In this document: in pieces, positions 44,747 to 55,500 of the stretch
How the letters are laid out: each line of letters starts with the position of its first letter
Numbering within the stretch: the stretch's first letter is position 1
Source: Paraburkholderia kirstenboschensis
GTDB lineage: Bacteria; Pseudomonadota; Gammaproteobacteria; Burkholderiales; Burkholderiaceae
NCBI RefSeq assembly: GCF_904848585.1
Contig: NZ_CAJHCR010000005.1
Coordinates: forward strand, 186,001 to 250,000
Direction of reading: 5' to 3'
Length of the DNA stretch: 64,000 nucleotides
Notes under the pieces: model-generated
What the model was told of the DNA's origin: nothing
The model's database searches: none
Seen by the model: only the letters and a program-made list of their open reading frames with translations
Program-made: the position numbers and the translations under genes

Positions 44747-45715
44747 ATGAGTTCATCAAGCGACATCGAAAAATTATTCGATCACTTCGGCGGCGACGCC
44801 AGCGCGTACCAGGAGATCGGCCGCGAGAACGAGGCGCATTCGGCGCGCACGCGCTGGCCGTTGCTGGTGACGCTCGATCTCAGACAGCCGCTGATTCCCC
44901 CCATCGGGCAACGCGGGCAAGCCCGGCCTCAACCGGTGGCCGACAAGGCCGCCGCGCTCGCCATCGAGCGTCAGGACCCGGCCGCGCCGAAAGACGCGGC
45001 CTCGGTCACGCGCGCAAAGGCACCGCTTTTCACGCGCTCGCATCGGCGCGACATTCCGCCAGTTGCCGTGGCTGCGGCAGCGCCGGACGCGCCGCGCGGC
45101 GCATCGCGCTTCGGTGCGCCTGAAACGAATAGCGAGCTTGCGAAGGCACCGGCTTCGAAGGCGGCTGATGCTGCGTCGTCGGCTTCGACCCCGGTTTCAC
45201 CGGCAACGGGACATGCCGACCCGGTGGCCGCTGTCGTCCCTCCGGCCAGAATCGCATCTGTCGCGCCGCTTGTGCCCGTTTCCGCCATGCCGCCGATTGC
45301 GCCTGTTGTTCACAGCGCGCCCGCCATTGCTGCAAGCAATCCGCCCGCAGCAGCGGCGCGAACGTCCGCCGCCGCTCCGGCATGGGCACAAGCGCCGGCG
45401 CCCGCCCGTGCCGATCCAGGCGCCGCCCGCACGCAACACGTCACGCCCGCGTCCGCCTCGGCTCGCATGCAGCCCGGCATGTCTACGCCAGTGCCCGTGG
45501 CGGCCCAACAACCGGCGTCGATCCTCGGCAAACTGTTTGCCTCGCAAGCGGAAGCCGCGCCACTGCGTGCGGCCGCGCCTGTCACGCAGGCTGTCCCGCT
45601 GCAATCGCTGTTCGACCGCCTGCGCGGCACCCCGCGCGCCGCCACGGCGTCCGCGGGCGCCGCCGAACCCGCCGAGCCCAACTCGTGGCTCGTCAACGGC
45701 CCGCGTCGCTCATGA
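44747..45715 (+). CDS. bcsP: Proline/alanine-rich cellulose biosynthesis protein BcsP (BcsR-like N-terminus)
   Basis: A 322-residue mostly disordered protein. Residues 4-30 (DIEKLFDHFGGDASAYQEIG) resemble the short BcsR family motif; next WPLLVTLDL. From about 90 onward it is Ala/Pro/Val-rich, with a C-terminal motif SILGKLFAS and VPLQSLFDRLRG that could be short binding helices. Proline-rich partners of BcsD are known from type I cellulose operons (BcsH/BcsP), and this position between bcsD and bcsQ is the expected one. Its TGA overlaps the bcsQ start (ATGA). Confidence 0.8.
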   Translation: MSSSSDIEKLFDHFGGDASAYQEIGRENEAHSARTRWPLLVTLDLRQPLIPPIGQRGQARPQPVADKAAALAIERQDPAAPKDAASVTRAKAPLFTRSHRRDIPPVAVAAAAPDAPRGASRFGAPETNSELAKAPASKAADAASSASTPVSPATGHADPVAAVVPPARIASVAPLVPVSAMPPIAPVVHSAPAIAASNPPAAAARTSAAAPAWAQAPAPARADPGAARTQHVTPASASARMQPGMSTPVPVAAQQPASILGKLFASQAEAAPLRAAAPVTQAVPLQSLFDRLRGTPRAATASAGAAEPAEPNSWLVNGPRRS

Positions 45716-46500
45716 AAGTCATTGCGGTAGTGTCCGCCAAGGGCGGGGTCGGCAAGACGACCCTCGCCGCGAACCTCGCTTCAGTACTGGCCGCGAGCGG
45801 CCGGCGCGTGATCGCGCTCGACCTCGATCCGCAGAACGCGCTGCGCCTGCACTTCGGCGTGCCGCTCGACAGCATCGACGGCATCTCGCGCGCCACGTTG
45901 ACCGGCGACGCATGGCAGTCGGTCATGTTCGACGGCGTCGACGGCGTCACCGTGCTGCCCTACGGCGCGGTACTGGAGGACGACCGCCGCCGCTTCGAGG
46001 CGCATGTCGACCAGGACCCGCTGTGGCTCGCGCATGCGCTGCGGACCTTGAGGCTCGAAGCATCCGACGTCGTGGTCGTGGACACGCCGCCGGGTTCGTC
46101 CGCGTATGTGCGCGCCGCCTTGTGCGCGGCCACCTTCGCGCTGAACGTGGTGCTGGCCGACGCCGCTTCTTACGCAGCGATCCCGCAAATGGAGCGGCTG
46201 ATCGACACGTACGCGGCACCGCGCGCCGAGTTCGGCGGCGTGGGCTACGTGGTGAATCAGATCGACCAGTCACGCCAGTTGACCAAAGACGTACTCAAGG
46301 TTCTGCGTCAGATGCTCGGCGAGAAGCTCTTTCCGGGCGTGATCCATCTCGACGAAGGCGTGAGCGAAGCACTCGCCTGCGACACCACGCTCATTCACTA
46401 CGATCCGCTTAGCCAGGCTGCCGCCGACTTTCGCGCGTGCGGCACGTGGCTGATGTCGGCGGTCGACGCGATCGCTGTGTCGCCAAGGAATGTTGCATGA
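45712..46500 (+). CDS. bcsQ: Cellulose biosynthesis ParA/MinD-like ATPase BcsQ
   Basis: A 262-residue SIMIBI-class ATPase. It begins MKVIAVVSAKGGVGKTTLAANL, which holds the deviant Walker A with two Lys; DLDPQNALRLHFG and VVVDTPPGSS follow. BcsQ is required for cellulose production in enterobacteria and locates the synthase at the pole. The ATG at 45712 overlaps the bcsP stop, and its own stop overlaps bcsA. The frame extends further upstream but only as a shadow of bcsP. Confidence 0.92.
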   Translation: MKVIAVVSAKGGVGKTTLAANLASVLAASGRRVIALDLDPQNALRLHFGVPLDSIDGISRATLTGDAWQSVMFDGVDGVTVLPYGAVLEDDRRRFEAHVDQDPLWLAHALRTLRLEASDVVVVDTPPGSSAYVRAALCAATFALNVVLADAASYAAIPQMERLIDTYAAPRAEFGGVGYVVNQIDQSRQLTKDVLKVLRQMLGEKLFPGVIHLDEGVSEALACDTTLIHYDPLSQAAADFRACGTWLMSAVDAIAVSPRNVA

Positions 46501-48701
46501 GTACGACTCATCCCGAGGGCATTGAAGCGAGCGAACCGTCGCGGTTCGAACGCTTTGTCGACGCGCGCTTCTGGAATAGCCGCATCGTCACCGGTCTCGT
46601 CACGCTGTTCGCGCTCGTGATGCTGTACTTCGTTTTCACGGTGCCGCTCGCTTTCTACGAGCAACTGACGTTCGCCACCTGCTGCTTCGTCACCGCGCTG
46701 CTGTTTCGCCGCCTGCAAGGCCGTTACGCGACGATGGTGATGATCATGCTCTCAGTGGTCACCTCGGGCCGCTATATGTACTGGCGGCTAACGTCGACGA
46801 CTTACTGGGAGCATCCGCTCGACGCCGCGTGGGGTCTGCTGCTCGTGTCGGCGGAAGTCTATTCGACGCTCGTGCTGCTGCTCGGCTACTTTCAGACCGC
46901 GTGGCCGCTCAAACGCAAGCCGATGCCGCTGCCCGTCTCGCGCAGCGATTGGCCGACCGTCGACGTCTTCATTCCCACTTATAACGAGCCGCTTTCGGTG
47001 GTCAAGCCGACCATCTACGCGGCGCTCGCGCTCGACTATCCCGCCGAGAAGCTGTCGATCCATGTGCTCGACGACGGCCGCCGTCCCGAGTTCAAGGCGT
47101 TCTGCGAAGAAGTCGGCGTCAACTGGACGATCCGCACGCACAACCGTCACGCGAAGGCCGGCAACATCAACGAAGCGCTGAAGATCACCAAGGGCGAATA
47201 CCTCGCCATTTTCGATTGCGATCACATTCCGACGCGCTCGTTCCTGCAGATCGGCCTTGGCTGGTTCCTGCGCGACAAGCTGCTGTCCATGCTGCAGACG
47301 CCCCACCACTTTTTCTCCGCCGACCCGTTCGAGCGCAATCTCGGCACGTTCCGCAAAGTTCCGAACGAAGGCGAACTGTTCTATGGGCTCGTGCAGGACG
47401 GCAACGATCTGTGGAACGCAACCTTCTTCTGCGGTTCGTGCGCACTGCTGCGCCGGACAATGGTCGAGGAGATCGGCGGCATCGCGGTCGAAACCGTCAC
47501 TGAAGACGCTCACACCGCGCTGAAGCTGCACCGTCTCGGCTACACCACAGCGTATCTGGCGATTCCGCAAGCCGCGGGGCTCGCGACCGAAAGTCTGTCG
47601 GGCCACATCGGCCAGCGGATTCGCTGGGCGCGCGGCATGACGCAAATCTTCCGGATCGATAATCCGCTCACCGGCAAGGGCTTGAAGTTCGGCCAGCGGC
47701 TTTGCTATCTGAACGCGATGATGCACTTCTTCTACGGCATCCCGCGTCTCGTGTTTCTTACAGCGCCGCTGTCGTATCTGTTCTTCGGCGCGCATGTGAT
47801 CGAAGCCGCCGCGAGCACCATCGCCATCTACGCGCTGCCGCACATGATGCACGCGAGCATCACCAATTCACGCATGCAGCGCTCGTTCCGACATTCGTTC
47901 TGGGCCGAGGTGTATGAATCGGTGCTGGCGTCGTATATCACCGCGCCCACCTTGCTCGCGCTCATCAACCCGAAGCTCGGCAAGTTCAACGTGACGGCCA
48001 AGGGCGGCCAGATCGAGAAGAACTATTTCGACTGGGCGATCTCGCGGCCGTATCTGTTCCTGCTGTTGCTGAACCTGATCGGTTTCTGCGTGGGCGTCGT
48101 GCATATCTATTTGAACTGGCATACGCGCAGCGTCGTGCAGACCACCGTGCTGAACCTTGGCTGGACCACGTACAACATGCTGATTCTCGGCGCGAGCGTC
48201 GCTGCCGCGAGCGAGCGCCGGCAGATTCGCGCGGTGCACCGCGTGGCGATGGAAATGCCGGTGATGCTCAAGTTCTCGACGGGCCGCACGCTCGCCTGCA
48301 AAACCATCGACTACTCGGAAGGCGGCGTGGGCGTCGCGCTGCCCGCCGCCATTCAGGTGCCGATGCACGAGCGAGTCACCGTGTCGCTCTTTCGCGGCGA
48401 CGAGGAATACGCGTTCCCCGCGACTGTCGGGTTCACGGCGCCGGGCCGGGTTGGCCTGCGCTTTTCCGCGATGACGCGCGAGCAGGAATACGAATTCGTC
48501 AAGACCACGTTCGCACGCGCCGACGCCTGGACCGGCTGGGCCGAAGGGCGCCAGCAGGACACGCCGCTGCGCGGCCTCTCGCACGTGCTGACGGTGGGCG
48601 TGCGCGGCATCGCAGGCCTCTTCGAGCATCTCTACAGCGACCTGCGAAGCTCAATGAAAAGCCGTCCGGTGGACGTCAAGAAGCTAAAAACCAAAGACTG
48701 A
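46497..48701 (+). CDS. bcsA: Cellulose synthase catalytic subunit BcsA (with PilZ domain)
   Basis: A 734-residue processive glycosyltransferase family 2 enzyme that polymerises UDP-glucose and threads the glucan through the inner membrane. Start at 46497 overlaps the bcsQ stop. Membrane helices flank a catalytic domain with DDG at 192-194, DCD at 240-242, TED at 335-337 and QRIRW at 373-377. A C-terminal PilZ domain has an RQIRAVHR arm at about 571 and DYSEGG at about 604, so c-di-GMP activation is expected. All key residues are present. Confidence 0.97.
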   Translation: MSTTHPEGIEASEPSRFERFVDARFWNSRIVTGLVTLFALVMLYFVFTVPLAFYEQLTFATCCFVTALLFRRLQGRYATMVMIMLSVVTSGRYMYWRLTSTTYWEHPLDAAWGLLLVSAEVYSTLVLLLGYFQTAWPLKRKPMPLPVSRSDWPTVDVFIPTYNEPLSVVKPTIYAALALDYPAEKLSIHVLDDGRRPEFKAFCEEVGVNWTIRTHNRHAKAGNINEALKITKGEYLAIFDCDHIPTRSFLQIGLGWFLRDKLLSMLQTPHHFFSADPFERNLGTFRKVPNEGELFYGLVQDGNDLWNATFFCGSCALLRRTMVEEIGGIAVETVTEDAHTALKLHRLGYTTAYLAIPQAAGLATESLSGHIGQRIRWARGMTQIFRIDNPLTGKGLKFGQRLCYLNAMMHFFYGIPRLVFLTAPLSYLFFGAHVIEAAASTIAIYALPHMMHASITNSRMQRSFRHSFWAEVYESVLASYITAPTLLALINPKLGKFNVTAKGGQIEKNYFDWAISRPYLFLLLLNLIGFCVGVVHIYLNWHTRSVVQTTVLNLGWTTYNMLILGASVAAASERRQIRAVHRVAMEMPVMLKFSTGRTLACKTIDYSEGGVGVALPAAIQVPMHERVTVSLFRGDEEYAFPATVGFTAPGRVGLRFSAMTREQEYEFVKTTFARADAWTGWAEGRQQDTPLRGLSHVLTVGVRGIAGLFEHLYSDLRSSMKSRPVDVKKLKTKD

Positions 48702-48704
48702 TCT

Positions 48705-51326
48705 ATGCGCAACAGGATGGCGAAGGGAAGCATCGAACGCTCGAATCACGAGCGCAGCGAGACGCACAGTGACACAGACTTGCAGCCACGCAAGGCGCAA
48801 CGCCCTCGCTTTTCACGGCTGACGCGCGGCGTCGCGTGCTGGCTCGCGTTGCAGACTGCGCTGGCGGCGCCGTTCGCCTCGGTGGCCGAAGCAGCCGCTG
48901 CGGCGTCGGGCACCGTCGGAAAGACCGACGCAGCCGACACCGCCGCGCCACGTATGCAAGCCGCGCCGCGAGCGCAGACAACGCCGGCCGCAACGGCGGC
49001 TACGAACATGGCCGCACATGCGGCCACCGGCACAGGCAACGGCCCCGCGCCGAGTCCCGCCGTGCCCTACGATCCGACGATGATCGCGCAAGCGCCGTTG
49101 GCCACGCCCACGCCGGCGCTCGCCGCGTCGGCGGTAAAAGCGCTGGGCGTCAAGACGCCGACCACCGCCGAACCGGGCACGCTGGTGCCGGGCGGCCGTC
49201 GCCAGACGCTCACGTTCGCCGACCTGGGCGCGCTCGATCCGCTGCAATTGCGCGGCACCGACGGTCAGAACGGCGTCGCGTTTTCGGTGCGCGGCGACGA
49301 GGTGGTGACGGGCGCGATCCTGCATCTGATCTACAGCTACTCGCCCGCCCTGCTGCCGAACATCTCGCAACTGAAGGTGCTGGTGAACGGCGAGGTTGCG
49401 GCAACGCTGCCCGTGCCGCGCGATCAGGCCGGCATGCTGGTCGCGCGCGACGTGTCGCTCGATCCGCGCTTCGTCACCGAATTCAATCACCTGAACGTGC
49501 AGTTGATCGGGCATTACACGGCGAGTTGCGAGGACCCGGCGAACTCGTCGCTGTGGGCCACCGTCAGCAATGCGAGCTCGCTCGATCTGACGTATGCGTC
49601 GCTCGCCAGCAAGCCTGATCTCGCGGCCTTGCCGCAGCCGTTCTTCGACCGGCGCGACGTGCGGCGCCTCGAACTGCCGTTCGTGTTTCCGCCGAAGCCG
49701 ACAGCCGGCACGCTCGAGGCAGGCGGCATCGTGGCCTCGTGGTTCGGCGCGCTCGCCGGCTATCGCGGCGCGCTGTTCCCGGCGCAGCAGGACAACGTGC
49801 CGCTGTCGGGCAACGCCGTCGTGTTCGCCACCGACGACCAACGCCCCGCCGGCGTCACGATTCCAGCGATCTCCGGCCCGACCGTCGCCGTGGTCGACCG
49901 CGAAGCGCCGGCGCGCGGCAAGCTGCTGCTGGTGCTCGGACGCACCGACGCCGAGTTGAAGATCGCCGCGCGCGCGCTCGGTATCGGACAGAACACGCTG
50001 ACCGGGCAGAGCGTGACGATTACGCGGCTCACCGAACTCGCGAAGCGCGCGCCATACGACGCGCCGAACTGGCTGCCGACCCATCGCCCGGTGCGTTTCG
50101 GCGAGCTTGCCGATGCGCGCGACCTGACCGCGTCGGGCTATGACGCCGACGCGGTCCACGTGAATCTGCGCGTACCGCCCGACCTGTTCATGTGGCACAC
50201 CAAGGGCGCGCCGATCGACCTGCGCTACCGCTACACGGTGCGCCCGCAGCGCGACCGCTCGTCGCTGAACGTGAGCGTAAACAACGGCTTCGTGCAGGCG
50301 CTGCCGATTCCGGCCGAGTCCAGTTCGGTATTCGACCTGAGCCATTACTTCGCGCGCGTGCTGCCCGACAAGACGGCCGAGGCTCGCCGCACCGTGCATA
50401 TTCCGCCGCTGCTGCTGACACCGCGCGCGCAACTGCGCCTGCACTTCTACTACGACATTCCGAATACCGGCGAATGTCATGGGCGTCTGCTGGAGAACGT
50501 GATCGGCGCGGTCGATCCGAATTCGACGATCGACCTGTCGTCGTTCCCGCACTACATGGCGCTGCCCGATCTCGCGGCGTTCGCGAACAGCGGCTTTCCG
50601 TTCACGCGCATGGCGGATCTGTCGGAAACCGCGGTGATCCTGCCGAACGACGCCGACTCGAGCGACTACAGCCTCTATCTGCTGACCATGGGACGCATGG
50701 GTGCATCGACCGGCTATCCGGTGGCGGGCGTGACAGTGGGCACCGCCGACGACGTCGACAAATACGCCGACAAGGACCTGCTGATTTTCGGCGCGCCGGG
50801 CAAGCAGCCGCTGCTGCAACGCTGGGCCAAGTCGATGCCGTTTTCGAGCGACGGCGACTCGCGCACCTTCCAGCTGTCCGACATCGTTTTCAAACTCGAG
50901 GACTGGTGGCACGGCGAGCGCGGCGTAGAGCGCCTGCCCGCGCGCGCCGACCTCACGCTCGTGAGTTCGAACGGCGACGCGCTTCTCACCGGTTTCGAAT
51001 CGCCGCTCAAAAAGACCCGCAGCGCGGTGGCTCTCGTGAGCGCGGCCGGGCAGTCGGACGCCGATCTGTCGGCCGCCCTGCTCGACGCCGACGTGCTGCC
51101 GGAGATTCAAGGCGCGATGGCCGTGATCCACGGCCGCACGGTCACGATCACGTCGAACGGCGACGCGTACTACGTCGGCCATTTGTCGCCGCAGGAGTAT
51201 CTGCGCTGGGCACTCTCGTCGCATCCGCTGTTGCTGATGCTGGGCGGCGTGCTCGCGGCGCTGATCATCGCGGCGCTGTTCTACCGGATGCTGCGCTCGG
51301 TCGCGGCGCGCCGTTTGAAGGACTAA
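48705..51326 (+). CDS. bcsB: Cellulose synthase periplasmic subunit BcsB
   Basis: An 873-residue partner of BcsA. ATG 48705 is four bases after the bcsA stop. A charged N-terminus precedes a signal region (ACWLALQTALAAPFASVAEA); then about 100 residues are Ala/Thr-rich (disordered), longer than usual. The conserved body starts near VPGGRRQTLTFADLGALDPLQLRGT, with carbohydrate-binding and flavodoxin-like repeats, and ends with a C-terminal membrane helix (LLLMLGGVLAALIIAALFYRML) that anchors it to BcsA. Confidence 0.93.
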   Translation: MRNRMAKGSIERSNHERSETHSDTDLQPRKAQRPRFSRLTRGVACWLALQTALAAPFASVAEAAAAASGTVGKTDAADTAAPRMQAAPRAQTTPAATAATNMAAHAATGTGNGPAPSPAVPYDPTMIAQAPLATPTPALAASAVKALGVKTPTTAEPGTLVPGGRRQTLTFADLGALDPLQLRGTDGQNGVAFSVRGDEVVTGAILHLIYSYSPALLPNISQLKVLVNGEVAATLPVPRDQAGMLVARDVSLDPRFVTEFNHLNVQLIGHYTASCEDPANSSLWATVSNASSLDLTYASLASKPDLAALPQPFFDRRDVRRLELPFVFPPKPTAGTLEAGGIVASWFGALAGYRGALFPAQQDNVPLSGNAVVFATDDQRPAGVTIPAISGPTVAVVDREAPARGKLLLVLGRTDAELKIAARALGIGQNTLTGQSVTITRLTELAKRAPYDAPNWLPTHRPVRFGELADARDLTASGYDADAVHVNLRVPPDLFMWHTKGAPIDLRYRYTVRPQRDRSSLNVSVNNGFVQALPIPAESSSVFDLSHYFARVLPDKTAEARRTVHIPPLLLTPRAQLRLHFYYDIPNTGECHGRLLENVIGAVDPNSTIDLSSFPHYMALPDLAAFANSGFPFTRMADLSETAVILPNDADSSDYSLYLLTMGRMGASTGYPVAGVTVGTADDVDKYADKDLLIFGAPGKQPLLQRWAKSMPFSSDGDSRTFQLSDIVFKLEDWWHGERGVERLPARADLTLVSSNGDALLTGFESPLKKTRSAVALVSAAGQSDADLSAALLDADVLPEIQGAMAVIHGRTVTITSNGDAYYVGHLSPQEYLRWALSSHPLLLMLGGVLAALIIAALFYRMLRSVAARRLKD

Positions 51327-51336
51327 CAGGACTGAC

Positions 51337-52530
51337 ATGCGGGTTCGAATCAACAAGAAACAACGTGTGGTACTGGCGCTCTCGGTGACGCTGGGAGTGG
51401 TGGCATCGGCGGCGTGCGCGAACGTGCTGAAGGTCGCGCAGAATGCAGCCGCGCCCGGCGCGTGTGGCGACTGGGCCGGCTATCGCACTTTCGTCGAGCG
51501 CTTCGTGCAGGCCGACGGCCGCGTGATCGACTACTCGACGCCGACACAGCAGACCACCTCCGAAGGCCAGTCGTACGGCCTCTTCTTCGCACTCGTTGCC
51601 AACGACCGCGCCACGTTCGACCGGCTTCTGAACTGGACGCGCACCAACCTCGCGGGCAATCAGTTCGATCCGCAAAACCTGCGCTTGCCGTCGTGGCAAT
51701 GGGGCAGGAAAGCGGACGGCTCGTACGGCGTGCTCGATCCGAATTCCGCGTCGGACTCCGACTTGTGGATCGCCTACGATCTGCTGCAGGCCGGGCGCCT
51801 GTGGCATGACGCGAGCTACACGCAGCTCGGCCAGGCGCTCGCGGCACGCATCGCGCGTGACGAGATGACGAGCCTGGCCGGCGTCGGTCCGATGCTGCTG
51901 CCGGGGCCCGAAGGCTTCAAAAGCGGCGGCGTGACGCGCCTCAATCCGAGCTACCTGCCGCTGCCCGTGCTGCGCGCGCTCGCCCGCGAGGTGCCGAACG
52001 GTCCGTGGGCGAAGCTCGCCGACAGCGCCTACAAGCTCGTCAAGACCACAGCGCCGCAAGGCTTCGCGCCCGACTGGGCGGCGTGGCAAAACGGCCAGTT
52101 CGTGGTCGATCCGAAAAACGGCGACACGGGCAGCTACGACGCGATCCGCGTCTATCTGTGGGCGGGCATGGCGTCGCCTGCCGATCCGCTTGCGAAGCCG
52201 TGGCTCGCCGCGCTCGGCGGCATGCGCGCCAAGGTCCAGCAAAGCGGCTTCCTGCCGGAGAAGGTGTCGTCGACCAACGGCTCGGCGAGCGGCGAAGGCC
52301 CGCTCAGTTATTGGGCCGCGCTCGCGCCGTACTTCAAGGCGCTCGGCGACGCGCACGGCCTCGGCCTCGCGCGCACGCATCTGGCCGCGCTCGACACCAG
52401 CGTGCCTGGTCACGAGCCTGTTTACTACGACAGGGTGCTGGGCTTGTTCGGCACGGGTTTTATCGACGGACGCTATCGCTTCGACGAAAGCGGACGTCTC
52501 GTGCCGAGCTGGAGGACCGCATGCGATTGA
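51337..52530 (+). CDS. bcsZ: Endoglucanase BcsZ (glycoside hydrolase family 8)
   Basis: A 397-residue periplasmic GH8 cellulase of the bcs operon. Signal peptide: MRVRINKKQR, hydrophobic core, cut near ACA-NV. General acid Glu76 lies in TSEGQSYG; DSDLWIAYDLL (141-150) is the substrate-site segment; Asp268 in GSYDAIRVYLW matches the catalytic base region. It trims glucan chains during export. It is 10 bp after bcsB, and its last 10 bases overlap bcsC. Confidence 0.94.
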   Translation: MRVRINKKQRVVLALSVTLGVVASAACANVLKVAQNAAAPGACGDWAGYRTFVERFVQADGRVIDYSTPTQQTTSEGQSYGLFFALVANDRATFDRLLNWTRTNLAGNQFDPQNLRLPSWQWGRKADGSYGVLDPNSASDSDLWIAYDLLQAGRLWHDASYTQLGQALAARIARDEMTSLAGVGPMLLPGPEGFKSGGVTRLNPSYLPLPVLRALAREVPNGPWAKLADSAYKLVKTTAPQGFAPDWAAWQNGQFVVDPKNGDTGSYDAIRVYLWAGMASPADPLAKPWLAALGGMRAKVQQSGFLPEKVSSTNGSASGEGPLSYWAALAPYFKALGDAHGLGLARTHLAALDTSVPGHEPVYYDRVLGLFGTGFIDGRYRFDESGRLVPSWRTACD

Positions 52531-55500
52531 GCGCCCTCGCGTTGTCATTGCGCTTTACGCTGAGCTTCCCGCTCGCCTGCTGCCTCGCGGCGGCCGCACC
52601 CGACGCGTTGGCACAGGTGCCGGCGCAAGGATCAAAAGATCCGATGGGCGTGCTGATCGATCAGGGCAAGTACTGGCAATCGCATCAGCGCGGCGACCTC
52701 GCGGAACAGGCCTGGCTGAAGGTGTTGCGCATCGACCCGAAACAGCCCGACGCGTTGTTCGGGATGGGCATGGTGCTCGCCGACCGCAAGGACGGCGCCG
52801 GCGCGCAGCAGTATCTGTCGCGTCTGAAGGCGGTCGCGCCGAACTACCCGAGCCTCGATGAACTCGGCCGGCGGCTCGGCGAATCGAGTCTGCGCGACCA
52901 GACCGTGAACGACGCGCGGCGGCTCGCGCAAAGCGGCCAGAGCGCGAGCGCGGTGCAGGAGTATCAGCGCGCCTTGAGCGGCAAGCCCGCCACGCCGGCG
53001 CTGCAGCTCGAGTACTACCAGGCGCTGTCGGCTACGCCGCAAGGGTGGGATCAGGCGCGTCGCGGGCTCGAACAGCTCGCGCGTGACAATCCGGACGATC
53101 CGCGTTACGCGCTCGCCTACGCTCAGCATCTGACCTATCGCGACGTCACGCGCCGCGACGGTATCGCGCGGCTGCAAAAGCTCGCCGGCGACAGCACGGT
53201 GGGTGCGGCGGCGAAAAAGAGCTGGCGGCAGGCACTGCTTTGGCTCGACGCGCGGCCCTCGGACGCCGCGCTGTACCAGGCGTATTTGCAAAGCGCGAAC
53301 GACGACGCCGCGGTCAAGGCGCGCTTCGATTCGATGGTGCAGCAGGACAAGGCGGCCCGTGAGCGCGCGCAGGAAAACGCCTCCGTCGACGCACGCGGGC
53401 GCACCGTCGCCGAGGGCTTCGCCGCGCTCGATCGCAACGACGCGGCCACGGCGCGCGCGAAATTTTCGTCGGTGCTGACCACCAGCCCGAACGACACCGA
53501 CGCGCTTGGCGGCATGGGCATCGCCGCGCTCAAGCAGGAGCACTTCGCGGAAGCGCGCAACTATCTGGAGCGCGCGTCGCGCAACGGCAACCCGGCTCGC
53601 TGGAAAACCGCGCTGGATAGCGCGACCTACTGGACCTACACGAGCGACGCGATCGGCGCGCGCAGCAACGGCGAATTCGCGAAGGCGAAGTCGCTGTTCG
53701 AGCGCGCAATCGCGATGAATCCTTCTGATGTCACCGCGCAAGTGCTGCTCGGTGAAATGCTGCTTGCGAACCACGACGCGGCCGGCGCCGAACAGGCATA
53801 CCGGATGGCGCTGCGCCGCCAGGCAGACAACCCCGACGCAATTCGCGGACTCGTCGGCGCACTGGCCGCCCAGGGCCGCGGCGACGAAGCGTTGCAGTTC
53901 GCCAATCGCCTGAATACGGAGCAGCAGTCGAAGGCCGGCGGCATCAACCGTCTGCGCGGAGAAGCGCAGGCGGCTCAGGCGCGCGCGGCCGAAGCGCACG
54001 GCGATCTGGGCAGCGCGCGCAGTCTCTTCGAAGACGCGCTGCTCAACACGCCCGACGACCCTTGGCTGCGTCTGGATCTCGCGCGCATTTACGTGCGCCA
54101 GGGCGCGGTCGCGAACGCACGCAGCATGATGGACGGCTTGCTCGCCGCCCATCCGGACATGACCGATGCGCTGTATGCGAGCGCGCTGCTGTCGGCGGAA
54201 ACGCAGGACTGGTCAGCCGGTCTCGCGCAACTCGAACGCATTCCCGCCGCGCAGCGCACCGACGCGATGGCGGCGTTGCAGCATCGGCTGTGGGTGCATC
54301 AGCAGGCCGAACTCGCCACGCGCATGGCGCGCAGCGGTCAGACCCAACAGGCGCTCGCAACCCTGCATGCCGCCGAGCCAGTGGCGGGAAACAGTCCCGA
54401 ACTGATCGGCGTGATCGCGGCAGCGTACCAACAGGCCGGCGATCCGAACCGCGCGCTCGGTCTCGTGCGCGGCGCGATGAACGCGGCACCCGGCAACACC
54501 GATCTGCTGCTGCAATACGCGGGCATTCTGTCGGCCACCCAGCAGCAAGCAGAGCTCGGCATGGTGATGCGCCGTCTGTCGTCGATGCAATTGACGCCGC
54601 AGCAGCGCACCGACTTCGGCAATCTGAACCTCGGCATCGTCATCAAACAATGCGACGCCGTGCGTCAGCGTGGCGACCTTGCCAGCGCCTACGACGTGAT
54701 CGCGCCGTGGCTCGCGGCGATGCCCGACAATCCCGATCTGCAGGCCGCTCTGGGCCGCCTGTATGCATCGGCCGGCGACGACCGCAACGCGCTCGCAAGC
54801 TATCGCGTCGCATTGCGGCGCAAGCCGGACGACCTGAACCTGTTGCAGGCGGCGATTTCCGCTGCGTCCGGCGCGAAGCAGTTCAGCTACGCCGAATCGC
54901 TGGCGGCGCAGGCCTTGAACGCGGCGCCCAACGATCCGGGGGTGCTTGCCACCGTCGGCCGCATGTATCGCTCGGAAGGCAAGCTGTCGCTCGCGTCGAC
55001 CTATCTGCAACGCTCGCTGGTCGCCGCCAATACACCGTTGATGGCGAATGCGCCGCGCAATGCCGCGGCGAGCAACGTGCCGCGCGGCTGGGAAGCGGCG
55101 ACGCGCCGTATCGGCGCGACGCCGCTGCCCGGCACCAATCCTTTCGAGGGAAAAACCGCGACGCTCGCGCCGACCGACGCCGATAACGCAGCGCCCGGCT
55201 TCAATGCTTCTTCGAATGCCGCGCGAGCTTCCCTTCCGTACTCGCAGTCCTCCTTGCCGACACAGACCGTGCCGAACTATCCGCCGCCCACGCAGCCCGC
55301 GCCCTACGTCGCCCCTTACTCGGCACCCGCGCAGCCCTACACGCCGAACAGCGCGCCCGCCTCGCTGCCGTACAACGCGCCTCGCCAGGGGGCCGACGCA
55401 GGCGGCTACGGCGAGGACAGCTACGGCTCGAGCCAGTCCGGCGCGCCGTTGCAGCCCTACCCCGGCCAGAACGGCCAGGTCGCCCAGCCGCAGATGCCGG

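Noticed and set aside
48813..51356. 847-codon open frame on the minus strand opposite bcsB
   Set aside because: Shadow frame produced by high GC; it is Arg/His-rich with no domains, while bcsB on the plus strand has clear family motifs and operon position.
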